Part shown: positions 16,887-30,556 of the stretch, piece after piece | Position numbering within the stretch: position 1 is the first letter of the stretch | Layout: every line of letters starts with the position of its first letter | Source: Streptomyces fumigatiscleroticus | GTDB taxonomy: Bacteria > Actinomycetota > Actinomycetes > Streptomycetales > Streptomycetaceae | Length of the DNA stretch: 64,000 bases | NCBI RefSeq assembly: GCF_014647975.1 | Contig: NZ_BMQF01000021.1 | Span: 62,001-126,000, forward strand | Direction: 5' to 3' | Notes under the pieces: model-generated | The model's database searches: none | What the model was told of the DNA's origin: nothing | The model's input: the letters and a program-made list of their open reading frames with translations, nothing else | Program-made: the position numbers and the translations under genes

Positions 16887-18443
16887 TCAGCGCTTGCGGG
16901 CGCTGAGCCGGGACCACACGGCATCAGGGCGCAGGGGCAGGGCCGTGAAGCGGCAGCCGGTGGCGTCGCGCAGGGCGTTGGCCAGTGCCGGGGCGACCGG
17001 GTTGAAGGGGAGTTCGCTCAGCGGCTTGGCCGTCCCGGCTTCGCCCGTACCGTGCGGGCGGGCGAAGCGGACTTCGGTCGGGGGCAGGTCCCCATAGTGG
17101 GGAATGGTGTACGACCGCAGGTCGGCGGCGGTGAGGCGGCCCTGGTGGTCGGTGGTGAGGGCCTCCCACAGGGTGGTGCCGGCGCCTTGCACGACGGCTC
17201 CCTCGATCTGCCCGCGGCACTGGGCCTCGTCCAGCACCGTGCCGGCGTCCGCGGCATGCACGCTCTCCAGGATGTGTACGACTCCGGTGGCCGTATCGAC
17301 GCCGACGCGGAACCACTGGGCGCTGACGGCCAGGGCGGGGCGGCGTTCTCCGGCCGTGGCGCGGCCCGAGGCCGCCAGGCGCTGCCCGGCCGTCTGCGCG
17401 TGCGCGTGAAGGGCGGTGAGCGGCAGGAGCGCGTCGGCGCAGTGGACGGAGTGCGTGTCCAGGCGGCAGCGTGTGGGGGCGGTGCCGCGGTGTGCTGCCG
17501 CCAGCTCGGTCATCCGCCGGGCCAGAATCCGGCAGGCCCGGGTGACCGCGGTGCCGGTGAGGAGGATGCCGGTGGAGGCGAAGCCGCCGGTGTCGTGGTC
17601 GAGCAGATCGGTGTCGGCCTGGTGCAGGTGGATGTGGTCCGGTCGGGTGTGCAGGGCGTCGGCGGCCAGTCGGCGCAGGACGGTGCTGGTGCCGCTGCCG
17701 AATTCGGGTGCGCCGACGGCGAGGTCGTAGTGTCCGTCGGCGCGCAGGGCGACGGTCGCCCGGGCGATGTGCCCGTCCACCGGTTCGGTGTACAGCGCGG
17801 TGACGGCCGATCCCTCCCCGGTCAGATGGCGGGAGCCGGCCGCCGGGGCGGGCCGGGCGGCCGGGCGGCGGGCGCGTGCGGCGTCGATGGCGTCCAGGCA
17901 CTGGGCCAGGCCGGTGTCCATGACCGGGTGGTGTCCGCCCGCCCCCGGGAAGACGGTCCTCTCCCCCGGCCCCAGGCAGGCGGTACGGCGCAGGGCCGGC
18001 GGGTCGATGCCGAGCATCCGGGCGAGTTCGTCCAGCGCGGACTCCACGGCGAAGGCGACCTGGCCGACACCGTAGCCGCGGAAGGCACCGGCGGGCACGC
18101 TGTGGGTGCGCACGCCGTAGCCGTCGACCGTGACGTTCGCGCACCGGTACAGGGCGAGGGCCTCCGTGCAGCCCTTCTTCAGCACGGTCGGGCCGTGGTT
18201 GCCGTAGGCGCCGGTGTCGCAGACGACACGCAGTCTCAGGCCGGTGAGGGTGCCGTCGCGGCGGGCCCCGAGGGTGACGCGCACCCGGAAGGGGTGGCGG
18301 GTGGTGGCGGCGGTGAGTTCTTCGGCGCGGGTGTATTCCAGTTGCACCGGCCGGCCGGTGTGCAGGACGGCGAGGGCGGTGATGTCCTCGGTCAGCATGT
18401 CCTGCTTGCCGCCGAAGGCGCCGCCGAGGCCGGCCGCGGTCAC
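16887..18443 (-). pseudogene. Molybdenum hydroxylase large subunit, 5'-truncated
   Basis: The C-terminal 518 residues of a xanthine dehydrogenase/aldehyde oxidase-type molybdopterin subunit. The first residues, GLGGAFGGKQDM, are a conserved molybdopterin-contact loop, normally found several hundred residues into the chain. Other motifs are PAGAFRGYGVGQ and, near the C-terminus, the catalytic-Glu region GTGEAGTAKPL. The N-terminal part is absent: at about 18445 the sequence changes to a VOC dioxygenase fragment on the other strand. A GTG at 18443 could start translation, but the product could not bind its cofactor normally. No iron-sulphur or FAD subunit genes are nearby. Confidence 0.8.
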
Positions 18444-18448
18444 CCGAC

Positions 18449-18786
18449 GTGACCGGCCTCAACCACCTCGCCTTCGACCTGCCCGGTCTCGACGAGTGTC
18501 TGCGGGGCGCCGGGCGCCTCCTGCGCGCGGGCCGGCCCCTGCTGTGGGGTCCGGCCGGCACGGGCGGGGCGACAACGTCTTCGTGTACCTGCAAGACCCC
18601 CACGACAACGTTGTGGAGTACACCTGCGAACTCCAGCAGATCCCCGACGGCTGCGCCTGGCAGCCGCGCAACCGGGACTGGCTGGACGCCGACCAGTGGG
18701 GCATCGCCGGGCCCTCCGACGCCCTGGTCGCCCTGCGGGAGCAGGCCTGCCCCGACTCCGGGCTGTGGACACCGGCACCCGTCTGA
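18449..18786 (+). pseudogene. VOC-family dioxygenase C-terminal half, frameshifted
   Basis: Reads TGLNHLAFDLPGLDECL, the start of the second VOC half of an extradiol-type dioxygenase. After one frameshift near 18560 it continues DNVFVYLQDPHDNVVEYTCE and LQQIPDGCAWQPRN to a stop at 18786. His in LNHLAF and Glu in VVEYT are metal ligands in the family. The N-terminal half is missing; the fragment abuts the truncated molybdenum hydroxylase head to head. Confidence 0.7.
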
Positions 18787-18958
18787 CACGACCCACCCCG
18801 GCAGCGCCGCGGAGGGAGTGCGGCGAGGACTCCGGCGAGATCCTCGGGGTCGAACACGGCACCTGGTGACGCTCCGACTCCCCTGGGGCGCTGCCGGTTC
18901 AACACCCATGACAAGCGGCCCCGTCCAGGGCCAGGGGCGCCGGATCCGGGTGAGGGGG

Positions 18959-19870
18959 TCAGGAGGCCGGCGAGGTCAGGTAATCACCGTGCTCCAGATC
19001 TTCGAGCAGTGTCGGGTGGGTGGGCGACCAGCCGAGCAGCGACTGGGTGTGAACGCTGGAGACAGGCCCGTCGAAGCCGTAGGCGGTGGCCATGAACGGG
19101 CTCACGAAGTGGGCGGCGGCCTCGTCGGGGGTCAGTGAGACCGTGGGCAGGCCCAGGCCGCGGGCGATCGTCTCCGCGATGCTCTTCAGGGTGACGCCGC
19201 TTTCGGCCACTCCGTGCAGCACGCTGCCCGCGGGCGCCTTCTCCAGTGCCAGGCGGAACAGGACGGCCGCGTCGAGCCGGTGCACCGCGGGCCACCGGTT
19301 GGTGCCGTCACCGACGTAGGCCGACACGCCGGTCTTTCGCGCGGTGGCGATGAGCATGGGGATGAAACCGTGGTCCTCGGGACCGTGGACAGTGGGAGCG
19401 AGGCGGACCACGCTCGCGCGGACTCCCCGGGCGGCGAAGTCCAGGCACGCCCGCTCACCCGCGATACGGAAGGCGGCGATCCCGGCCGCGTCGGGCTCGT
19501 CCTGCTCGGTGCCCTCCCGGCCGGCGGGCATGACCAGGGTGCCCGAGGTGACGACGAGCGGCTTGCCCGAGTGTTCCAACGGCCGGCCGAGCGTCTCGAT
19601 CGCCCTCCGGTCGCGGTTCATCATGTCGTCGAGGTCGGAGAAGTCGCCGCCGTAGGCCATGTGCAGGACGCCGTCGGCGGCTTCGGCGCCGCTGCGCAGA
19701 GTGTCGAGGTCGTCCAGGGAACCACGGTGCGGTGTGGCCCCCAGTGACTCCAGCCGGGCGGCGGCGGCATCCGAGCGCGCCAGACCGGTGACGGTGTGTC
19801 CGGCCCTGATCAGCTCGGCGACGACTGCGGGGCCGGTCTGGCCGGAACCGCCGGTAACAAAGACACGCAT
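18959..19870 (-). CDS. NAD(P)-dependent epimerase/SDR family protein
   Basis: A 303-residue extended-type SDR (Rossmann oxidoreductase). The nucleotide-binding motif VTGGSGQTG is at residues 5-13. The second part resembles NmrA/epimerase-like sugar or quinone oxidoreductases. The ATG at 19870 is preferred over one 15 bases upstream because GAGGGG lies 7 bases before it. The gene is divergent from a TetR regulator, and the shared promoter contains two palindromic operator-like sites; it is almost certainly repressed by that TetR. The substrate is unknown. Confidence 0.88.
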   Translation of the reverse strand: MRVFVTGGSGQTGPAVVAELIRAGHTVTGLARSDAAAARLESLGATPHRGSLDDLDTLRSGAEAADGVLHMAYGGDFSDLDDMMNRDRRAIETLGRPLEHSGKPLVVTSGTLVMPAGREGTEQDEPDAAGIAAFRIAGERACLDFAARGVRASVVRLAPTVHGPEDHGFIPMLIATARKTGVSAYVGDGTNRWPAVHRLDAAVLFRLALEKAPAGSVLHGVAESGVTLKSIAETIARGLGLPTVSLTPDEAAAHFVSPFMATAYGFDGPVSSVHTQSLLGWSPTHPTLLEDLEHGDYLTSPAS

Positions 19871-19893
19871 GAAGAACCCCTCCACTTAATGCC

Positions 19894-19923
19894 AGTGACT
19901 GGCGCTACGTAGCGACAGTCGCT
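19894..19923. promoter_or_regulatory. Imperfect palindromic operator (TetR site 2)
   Basis: AGTGACTGGCGCT-ACGT-AGCGACAGTCGCT has two 13-base arms that pair at 11 positions. The half-site AGTGACTGGCG is the same as in the perfect palindrome 40 bp away, so both are probably bound by the divergent TetR protein. It lies just upstream of the SDR gene. Confidence 0.65.
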
Positions 19924-19936
19924 GACCTTATGTAGC

Positions 19937-19972
19937 GTCAGTGACTGGCGTCAAGTAGCGCCAGTCACTGAC
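19937..19972. promoter_or_regulatory. Perfect palindromic operator (TetR site 1)
   Basis: GTCAGTGACTGGCG, eight spacer bases, CGCCAGTCACTGAC: a perfect 14-bp inverted repeat. It lies 20 bp before the tetR start and between the two divergent genes, the usual place for an autoregulated TetR operator. Confidence 0.8.
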
Positions 19973-19992
19973 ACATGCGATATCCTTGGGGA

Positions 19993-20577
19993 ATGCCACG
20001 GAGCGGAGCAGAAGCGCGTCGCCGCCTTCAGCAGGCGGCCCTGGAGCTGTACCGGGAACGCGGGTTCGACCAGACCACCACAGCCGAGATCGCCGCCCGG
20101 GCCGGCGTCAACGAGCGCACCTTCTTCCGGCACTTCCCGGACAAGCGCGAGGTGCTCTTCGACGGCGAAGCCGATCTGCGTGCCGCGCTGACGCAGGCGG
20201 TGGCCGAAGCGCCCGAAGGTCTTCAGCCGCTCGAGACGCTGCTGCGCGCCTTCCGGAAGGCCGGACGGATCCTCGAGGAGAACCGTCCGTTCTCCGAACC
20301 ACGAATGGCGATCATCGCGGTGACACCGGCACTGCGCGAACGCGACCTGGCCAAGGCCGCGTCGCTCACCGAAGCCGTAGCGGAGGCGCTACGGCAGCGC
20401 GGCGTCGCCGAACGGCTGGCCGGCCTGGCTGCTCAGACCGGCTGGGCCGCCTTTCACCACGCGGCCCAGGCCTGGATCGACGACCCCGCACAGAGCCTGG
20501 ACGCGCATCTCCGCCAAGCCTTCGACGATCTGCGCGCCCTCTCCGCGGCTGCGCCGACCGGTACAGGCGTGGCCTGA
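19993..20577 (+). CDS. TetR family transcriptional regulator
   Basis: A 194-residue regulator. The helix-turn-helix is at about residues 10-55 (FDQTTTAEIAARAGVNERTF, FRHFPDKREVLF); the remainder is an all-helical ligand-binding domain. The ATG at 19993 is used because GGGGA directly precedes it and the longer in-frame start would lie next to the operator. It is divergent from the SDR gene, with two matching palindromes between, so it most likely represses both itself and the SDR. The inducer is unknown. It ends 59 bp before the convergent decarboxylase gene. Confidence 0.9.
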   Translation: MPRSGAEARRRLQQAALELYRERGFDQTTTAEIAARAGVNERTFFRHFPDKREVLFDGEADLRAALTQAVAEAPEGLQPLETLLRAFRKAGRILEENRPFSEPRMAIIAVTPALRERDLAKAASLTEAVAEALRQRGVAERLAGLAAQTGWAAFHHAAQAWIDDPAQSLDAHLRQAFDDLRALSAAAPTGTGVA

Positions 20578-20636
20578 AAGCCGAGACCACCGAAACCCGG
20601 AATGGGCGTACGCCGGTGGCGGTGCCGGTGCGCCGC

Positions 20637-21821
20637 TCACCGGTTCCGGCCGGTGCGGGTGAGGTCGGCGCAGAGGGCGTCGACGGCGTGGCGGGTGACG
20701 TGCGGCATGGTGATCAGGTGGGCACGGCCTCCCTGGGTCGCCAGATGCCAGCGCGCGCTGATCTCCTGCGGCGGGCGGTCGAAGGTCACGGTGATGGCGT
20801 CGGGGAGGCGTTCGGGGTGTGCCTGCGCCTGGGTCAGGGCGGTGTGGGCATAGGCGGCGGTGTCCTGGCAGTGGTGGACCAGGTCGCGTACGCCGCTGGT
20901 GCCCAGGCGGCGCAGCCGCATCCACAGCAGGGCGGCGGCCAGTCCGCTGCGGGAACAGCCCAGGGTGTGGTCGTCGGTGCCGAGATAGGCGCCGACGGGG
21001 GCGGGGGCCACGAGCCGGGCCGGGGTCAGGACGATGCCGCAGGGGACGGGGCAGCCGAGGAGTTTGTGTCCGCTGATGGAGAGGCTGTCGGCGCCCTGGT
21101 CGAGGTTCCAGGCGGGCCGGGAGGGAGAGAACGCGGCGATCAGTCCGCCCAGCGCCGCGTCGTTGTGCAGGTGCACCGCTCCCGCCGGGGCCGCCGCGGC
21201 GCGCAGGGCCGGGAGGTCGTCGACGGCGCCCCGTATCGTGCTGCCGACGGTGGCGGCGATGACCGCGCCGCGGGGACGGCGGCCGGTGAGCGTGTCACGC
21301 CGGCGGCGGGCGCGGCAGGCGGCGTGCAGCGCGTCGGGGTCCATGCTGCCATCGGCGCGGCAGGCCACCTCGACCAGGTCCATGCGCAGCAGACAGGCTG
21401 CCTTGCGGATGCTGTAGTGGGCCTCGGCACAGGTGTACAGGGGGGCGCGGGGCAGCCGCCGGCGGCCGGTGTACAGGCCGAAGAGGATGCCTTCGCTGCC
21501 CGAACCGGTCACGTATCCGTAGGTGCGGTGCGGGTCGCCCTCGGCCAGAGCGGTGAACCAGGCGATGACCGCGCGTTCCATGGGCTTGGTGTCGTTCCCG
21601 GCGGCATCGCTGCGGGCGGGGTCGCCCGCGTTGTTGGTCAGCATCGACAGCAGGGCACCCGCTTCGGAGAAGTCGTTGGCGAGGTCGGTGGGAAAGCCCA
21701 GTACGCGGGGTTTCTGCCGGTGCAGGCGGGCCAGGAGCTCCCGGACGGGGGCGTGCACCTGTTCGTCGGTCCCGGGCGCCTCACCGATGATCAGGTCACG
21801 TCGGCTGGTGGGGTCGCTCAC
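20637..21821 (-). CDS. PLP-dependent (histidine-type) decarboxylase
   Basis: A 394-residue fold-type I group II decarboxylase close in length and motifs to bacterial PLP histidine decarboxylases. PLP lysine is K253 in SISGHKLLG. HND (D221) binds the pyridine nitrogen, H135 in EAHYS stacks on the ring, and TGSGSEG at 105-111 binds phosphate. It would remove CO2 from an amino acid, probably histidine, giving histamine. No transporter or biosynthetic partner lies beside it, so the role (amine synthesis or part of a natural product pathway) cannot be decided. The exact substrate is inferred. Confidence 0.8.
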   Translation of the reverse strand: MSDPTSRRDLIIGEAPGTDEQVHAPVRELLARLHRQKPRVLGFPTDLANDFSEAGALLSMLTNNAGDPARSDAAGNDTKPMERAVIAWFTALAEGDPHRTYGYVTGSGSEGILFGLYTGRRRLPRAPLYTCAEAHYSIRKAACLLRMDLVEVACRADGSMDPDALHAACRARRRRDTLTGRRPRGAVIAATVGSTIRGAVDDLPALRAAAAPAGAVHLHNDAALGGLIAAFSPSRPAWNLDQGADSLSISGHKLLGCPVPCGIVLTPARLVAPAPVGAYLGTDDHTLGCSRSGLAAALLWMRLRRLGTSGVRDLVHHCQDTAAYAHTALTQAQAHPERLPDAITVTFDRPPQEISARWHLATQGGRAHLITMPHVTRHAVDALCADLTRTGRNR

Positions 21822-22345
21822 GGGAAGTCTCCTGCCGCTGTGCCGTCCCGCGCCCCCGGAAGAGCGCCGGCGTATCCGGGCGGCCCGCGCCGCACCGGCC
21901 CGGAGCAGGGATGCGCCGGCCGCCGGGGACAGCCGACACCGACGACAGTAACCCGACCGTCATCGCCCGTGGGTCACCTGCCTTGCGCGCCGCGCCATGT
22001 GGCGTGCCGTATGGCGCGCGGGCGATCCCGTGCGGGTCAGGTATTCATTTCTCGTCTGCGTCGTCCGGCGCCGGGGTGCCGGGGCCGTCGGATGATGAGT
22101 GCGGGCCACCGTGGACGTCGCTGTCCTGCCCGCGCGCCGTGGCGGCGCTCAACACCGGGCCGGGCGGCCGGGACGGGACCGCTCTGCCGGTACGGGGCCG
22201 GGCGGCCGGTACGGGACGGCTCTGCCGGTACGGGGCCGGGCGGCCGGTACGGGGCCGGGCGAGGGCGGCGTTCCATCCCCGTACGGCGAGGGGCCCGCTT
22301 GCCCCCTGTGCGGAGTTCACGAGTACCGACAGCACTGCGTCACGG
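21822..22345. other. Intergenic region with 38-bp repeats
   Basis: Non-coding between the decarboxylase start and the arsC stop. It contains the 38-bp tandem repeat; no other structure was found. Confidence 0.55.
22160..22260. repeat. 38-bp tandem repeat, about 2.5 copies
   Basis: Two near-identical 38-base units (22160-22197 and 22198-22235) share CCGGGCGGCCGG and GCTCTGCCGGTACGGGG, followed by a shortened copy (CCGGGCGGCCGGTACGGGG) and a further half start. They lie downstream of arsC. Confidence 0.8.
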
Positions 22346-22768
22346 TCATGATCGGATCTGGATACCGAGGTCGGTCATCAGGCTCCGGACGCGCTTTTCG
22401 ATCTGGTCCCGGATGGGGCGGACGGCGTCGACTCCCTGTCCGGCCGGGTCTGCCAGTTGCCAGTCGAGGTAGCGGGTGCCGGGGAAGACAGGGCAGGTGT
22501 CGCCGCATCCCATGGTGATGACGACGTCGGAGGCCCGGACGGCTTCGACGGTGAGCGCCTTGGGGACCTCGGCCGAGATGTCGATACCGGCCTCTGCCAT
22601 GGCTTGGACGACGGCCGGGTTGACGGTGACGGCGGGGGCGGAGCCGGCGGACCGGACCTGGACGCGGTCGCCCGCGAGGTGGGTGAGGAAGGCGGCGGCC
22701 ATTTGGGAGCGTCCGGCGTTGTGGACGCAGACGAACAGCACGGACGGGACGGCGGCGGTGTCAGACAC
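22346..22768 (-). CDS. arsC: Arsenate reductase (low-MW phosphatase type)
   Basis: A 140-residue arsenate reductase of the low-molecular-weight tyrosine phosphatase fold. The catalytic loop is C14-VHNAG-R20-S; further redox cysteines C88 and C92 lie in GCGDTC. It reduces As(V) to As(III) in the cytoplasm for export by the Acr3 pump. It overlaps the acr3 stop by 8 bases, indicating a coupled arsR-acr3-arsC operon. Confidence 0.92.
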   Translation of the reverse strand: MSDTAAVPSVLFVCVHNAGRSQMAAAFLTHLAGDRVQVRSAGSAPAVTVNPAVVQAMAEAGIDISAEVPKALTVEAVRASDVVITMGCGDTCPVFPGTRYLDWQLADPAGQGVDAVRPIRDQIEKRVRSLMTDLGIQIRS

Positions 22769-23858
22769 GGGCGGGGTCTTCCTGCGGGGCGGGAGCGGCG
22801 GGAGCGGTGAAGTAGCGGCGGGCGTACAGGGCGACGTGGACGAGGCCGATCAGCACGGGTACTTCGATGAGGGGGCCGACGACGCCGGCGAGGGCCTGGC
22901 CGGAGGAGGCGCCGAAGGTGGCGATCGCGACGGCGATGGCCAGCTCGAAGTTGTTGCCCGCGGCGGTGAAGGCCAGCGTCGTGGCGCGCGGGTGGTCCAG
23001 GCCGACGGCGCGGCCCAGTGCCATGGATCCGGCCCACATGACGGCGAAGTAGGCCAGCAGCGGCAGGGCGATGCGCGCGACGTCCAGGGGCCGCGAGGTG
23101 ATGGCGTCGCCTTGCAGGGCGAAGAGAACGACGACGGTGAAGAGCAGCCCGTACAGGGCCAAGGGGCCGATGCGCGGGATGAGGGTGGACCCGTACCAGG
23201 CGCGGCTCTTGGTCCTCTCGCCGATGCGGCGGGTGAGGTAGCCGGCCGCGAGCGGAATGCCGAGGAAGACGAGCACGCTGCGGGTGATCTGCCACACCGG
23301 CACGTCGAGTCCGGCCCGCTCCAGGCCCAGCCGGCCGGGCAGGACGGAGAGGTAGAACCAGCCGAGCGCGGAGAAGGCGATCACCTGGAAGACGGAGTTC
23401 AGGGCGACCAGGACGGCGGCGGCTTCGCGGTGGCCGCGGGCGAGGTCGTTCCAGATGATGACCATGGCGATGCAGCGGGCCAGACCGACGATGATCAGGC
23501 CGGTGCGGTAGGCGGGCAGGTCCGGCAGGAACAGCCACGCCAGGGCGAACATGAGCGCCGGGCCGACGATCCAGTTGAGCAGCAGGGACGGCAGCAGCAG
23601 GCGGCGGTCGCGGACGACGGTGCCGAGGCGGTCGTAGCCGACCTTGGCCGGCACCGGGTACATCATCACCAGCAGGCCCACGGCGATCGGCAGGGACAGA
23701 CCGGTCACGGTCACCCGGGACAGCGCCTCGCCCAGGCCCGGGACCAGACGGCCCAGGCCGAGCCCGACGGCCATCGCGGCCAGGATCCAGACGGCGAGGT
23801 AGCGGTCGACGAACGACAGACGTCCGGCGACGTTCCCCTCAGCGGCGGCAGTGCTCAC
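22761..23858 (-). CDS. acr3: Arsenite efflux pump, ACR3 family
   Basis: A 365-residue membrane transporter with about ten helices. It carries the family signature with the essential cysteine in helix 4 (LARCIAMVIIWNDLARG) and the second conserved region near FTAAGNNFELAIAVAIATFG. It exports arsenite formed by ArsC. The start is a GTG (MSTAAAEG) overlapping the arsR stop by four bases (GTGA), typical of translational coupling. It belongs to the bile acid/ACR3 fold and is distinct from ArsB pumps. Confidence 0.93.
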   Translation of the reverse strand: MSTAAAEGNVAGRLSFVDRYLAVWILAAMAVGLGLGRLVPGLGEALSRVTVTGLSLPIAVGLLVMMYPVPAKVGYDRLGTVVRDRRLLLPSLLLNWIVGPALMFALAWLFLPDLPAYRTGLIIVGLARCIAMVIIWNDLARGHREAAAVLVALNSVFQVIAFSALGWFYLSVLPGRLGLERAGLDVPVWQITRSVLVFLGIPLAAGYLTRRIGERTKSRAWYGSTLIPRIGPLALYGLLFTVVVLFALQGDAITSRPLDVARIALPLLAYFAVMWAGSMALGRAVGLDHPRATTLAFTAAGNNFELAIAVAIATFGASSGQALAGVVGPLIEVPVLIGLVHVALYARRYFTAPAAPAPQEDPARV

Positions 23859-24262
23859 GAGGCGGCGCCGGCCGGCGCGGTGCGGTCGGGCAGCGCCTCG
23901 CCCGCGGGGCGGGTCAGGATGGCCGCGAGCCGGTCGGTCATCTCCGGGACCAGCCAGTAGTAGACCCAGGTGCCGCGCCGCTCGCAGTCGATCAGCCCGG
24001 CCTGTCGCAGCAGCTTCAGATGGTGGGAGATCGTCGGCTGGGACAGGTCGAAGGCCGGGGTCAGGTCACAGACGCAGACCTCGCCCCCCGCGCGCGAGGC
24101 GATCATGGACAGCAGCCGCAGGCGCACCGGGTCACCCAGCGCCTTGAACACCTTCGCCAGCTCGACGGCCTGGTCCTCGTCCAGGGGGGCCGTCAGCAGC
24201 CCCGGGCAGCAGAGGCCGGCCGCATCGTCCTGCCCCAGCACGACCAACTCTTGTTTTGACAT
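23855..24262 (-). CDS. arsR: ArsR family arsenic-responsive repressor
   Basis: A 135-residue winged helix repressor. The As(III) site is C63-V-C65 in EVCVCDL, with further cysteines at 18-19 and 93. The recognition helix is LSQPTISHHLKLLRQAGL at 73-90. The start is the ATG at 24262 (MSKQELVVLG); a longer reading would run through the promoter. It heads the operon arsR-acr3-arsC and is expected to repress it and the divergent arsI-like gene until As(III) binds. Confidence 0.9.
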   Translation of the reverse strand: MSKQELVVLGQDDAAGLCCPGLLTAPLDEDQAVELAKVFKALGDPVRLRLLSMIASRAGGEVCVCDLTPAFDLSQPTISHHLKLLRQAGLIDCERRGTWVYYWLVPEMTDRLAAILTRPAGEALPDRTAPAGAAS

Positions 24263-24272
24263 ACGTCTATGT
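24259..24272. promoter_or_regulatory. Candidate ArsR operator
   Basis: ACATA-CGTC-TATGT is a 5-bp perfect inverted repeat overlapping the arsR start codon, with TTGAC sequences on both flanks. Position and symmetry suit an autoregulatory ArsR site, but the arms are short. Confidence 0.4.
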
Positions 24273-24341
24273 TGACAGCCTTCGATCCAACGCGCAATCC
24301 TGAATCGACAGACATCAATGCAGCCCGTTGGGAGTCGTGCC

Positions 24342-24767
24342 ATGTCCCGTGCTCAGCTCGCCCTGCGCGTCAGCGACCTGGAGGCGTCGATCACCTTCTG
24401 CTCGAAGCTGTTCGGCACCGAACCGGCCAAGCGGCGCGAGGGCTACGCCAACTTCGCCATCACCGAGCCTCCGCTCAAGCTCGTCCTGATCGAGGGCGAG
24501 CCCGGCCAGGCCACCCGGCTCGACCATCTCGGCGTCGAGGTCGAGTCCACCGACCAGGTCGACGCGGCCACCACCCGCCTGAAGGACGCCGGCCTCGCCA
24601 CCTTCGAGGAGAACGACACCTCCTGCTGCTACGCCCTCCAGGACAAGGTGTGGGTGCACGGCCCCGGCCAGGAGCCCTGGGAGGTCTACGTCGTCAAGGC
24701 CGACGCCGACACCCTCGGCAAGAACGCCGGCACCACCCCGCAGGCATGCTGTGGCACCGCGCGGTAA
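24342..24767 (+). CDS. arsI: ArsI-type C-As lyase (VOC family)
   Basis: A 141-residue VOC/cadmium-inducible-like protein matching actinobacterial ArsI, which cleaves the carbon-arsenic bond of trivalent organoarsenicals using Fe(II). Q5, H62 and E114 occupy the metal-ligand positions, and the vicinal pair C95-C96 (SCCYAL) binds arsenic. The ATG at 24342 has GGGAG 7-11 bases upstream. It is divergent from arsR and would share its control. A second CC pair lies near the C-terminus (ACCGTAR). The linked pump and reductase support the assignment. Confidence 0.82.
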   Translation: MSRAQLALRVSDLEASITFCSKLFGTEPAKRREGYANFAITEPPLKLVLIEGEPGQATRLDHLGVEVESTDQVDAATTRLKDAGLATFEENDTSCCYALQDKVWVHGPGQEPWEVYVVKADADTLGKNAGTTPQACCGTAR

Positions 24768-25966
24768 CAGATCCTCCACCCGGTGCGTGGACCGCGGCCG
24801 GTTCCGGCCGCGGTCCACGCACCGGCACGCTTCCCATCGGTGGTTCCAGGGGCGGTGGGCGGTGACTCGCCACTGATCAGGGCGAGAACGAGGGCACCGA
24901 AGGCGTGGCGGTCCCCACCGGGGGCGCGCTGGGCGTCGTGGTCGTGGGGGTGTTCGACGGTGAGGGTCCATCAGCCCTGCTCCCCCACCGTCAGGCCACC
25001 GGGTCGCCGGGCGGCGGTTCGGCCTGTCCGGGCCCCGTCGCCGCCGGCGGCGGGTTCACCCACGGTTCACTCGACAAAAGGTGCGAGGAACGCCCGTGCG
25101 GGCATCAACCGGGAAAGGGTTGCAGACAACGGCCGCCCGGGCCAGGCGGGCCGGGCGGCCGGAGAGTTGGGACGGGAGAGTGTCGGCCTTGGGCGGTTTC
25201 ATGGTGGCCATCGCGGTGCGGGTAGGGCAGGCGTTGGCCGAGGCGATCGTCGCGCACTTCGTGTGGGAGCTGTGCACCTATGTGCGCTCCCGGTACGCCG
25301 CCGCAGCGGTGGCATGACGTACGGTGGCGGCGCCCGGTGAGCGAACCGCGGGCGCTGCCGCTGGTGTCTTGTGTTCTTGTTCGCTCAAACCGGCGGAACG
25401 TCGGGACGGCGGGGCGTCGGGACGGCCTGTTCCGCGCCGGCGTCGCTCTCGGCTCTTGGTGTGCGCCCGATCCGACTCACGGGTCCGCGGGAGGCCGCGT
25501 CCGCGGCGGATCGGGCCCAGGGCGAGAAGGAGCCGGCCGGGCGCGACGACAACCGTCGTGATCCGCAAGGCCGTCGCCACGACCCGGCCGCGCCTGCTCG
25601 GCCCCTTGCCCCGGTCGCTTCCGCTTCGTCCCAGTCTCAGCGGTCTGACGCCGCTGGGCGTGCTGTTGCTCGCTCCGGCCGTGGAGTACGGCGGCCGTCC
25701 CGCTGATCGCGGGGGCCACCGGCCGGTCAAGGGCTTCCGCCCACCGCGGGCGTGCCCGGGGCCGCTGTAGCGGACGGCCCTCCGGCTTCTCGTCCGGCTC
25801 CGCACCGGGTCCGTGGATGCGTCCGTCCCGGCGTCTACCGTGTTCCGTTCCGTTGACCGGGATTTCGGCTGCTTTTCCGCTTCGCGCGCATGGGCTGCCG
25901 GGGCCAGGGTACTGGCGCGGTGCCCCGGCGGGACACCGCATCCAACCGGAGGGCGGGTGGCTCAAG
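24768..25966. other. 1.2-kb region without a firm gene
   Basis: No intact gene is convincing. On the minus strand 24850-24960 reads WTLTVEHPHDHDAQRAPGGD and RHAFGALVLALISGE, which looks like part of a protein but has a stop just upstream. A small plus-strand frame at 25180-25317 is listed separately. The end contains the leader of the P-type ATPase gene. Confidence 0.4.
25180..25317 (+). CDS. Possible small hypothetical protein
   Basis: A 45-residue frame from GTG (VSALGGFMVAIAVRVGQALA, then EAIVAHFVWELCTYVRSRYA) preceded by GGGAGA. It would be an amphipathic, Ala/Val-rich peptide. No family is recognised and no neighbour supports it; it may be a remnant. Confidence 0.25.
   Translation: MSALGGFMVAIAVRVGQALAEAIVAHFVWELCTYVRSRYAAAAVA

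Positions 25967-30556
<4,590 letters not shown>

Noticed and set aside
16924..18909. A 661-residue open frame on the minus strand
   Set aside because: It is the frame beside the molybdenum hydroxylase remnant, Arg/Pro/Gly-rich without domains; open only because of high GC.
24262..24343. A longer arsR start upstream of 24262
   Set aside because: It would run through the shared promoter and the usual protein start MSKQ is at 24262.
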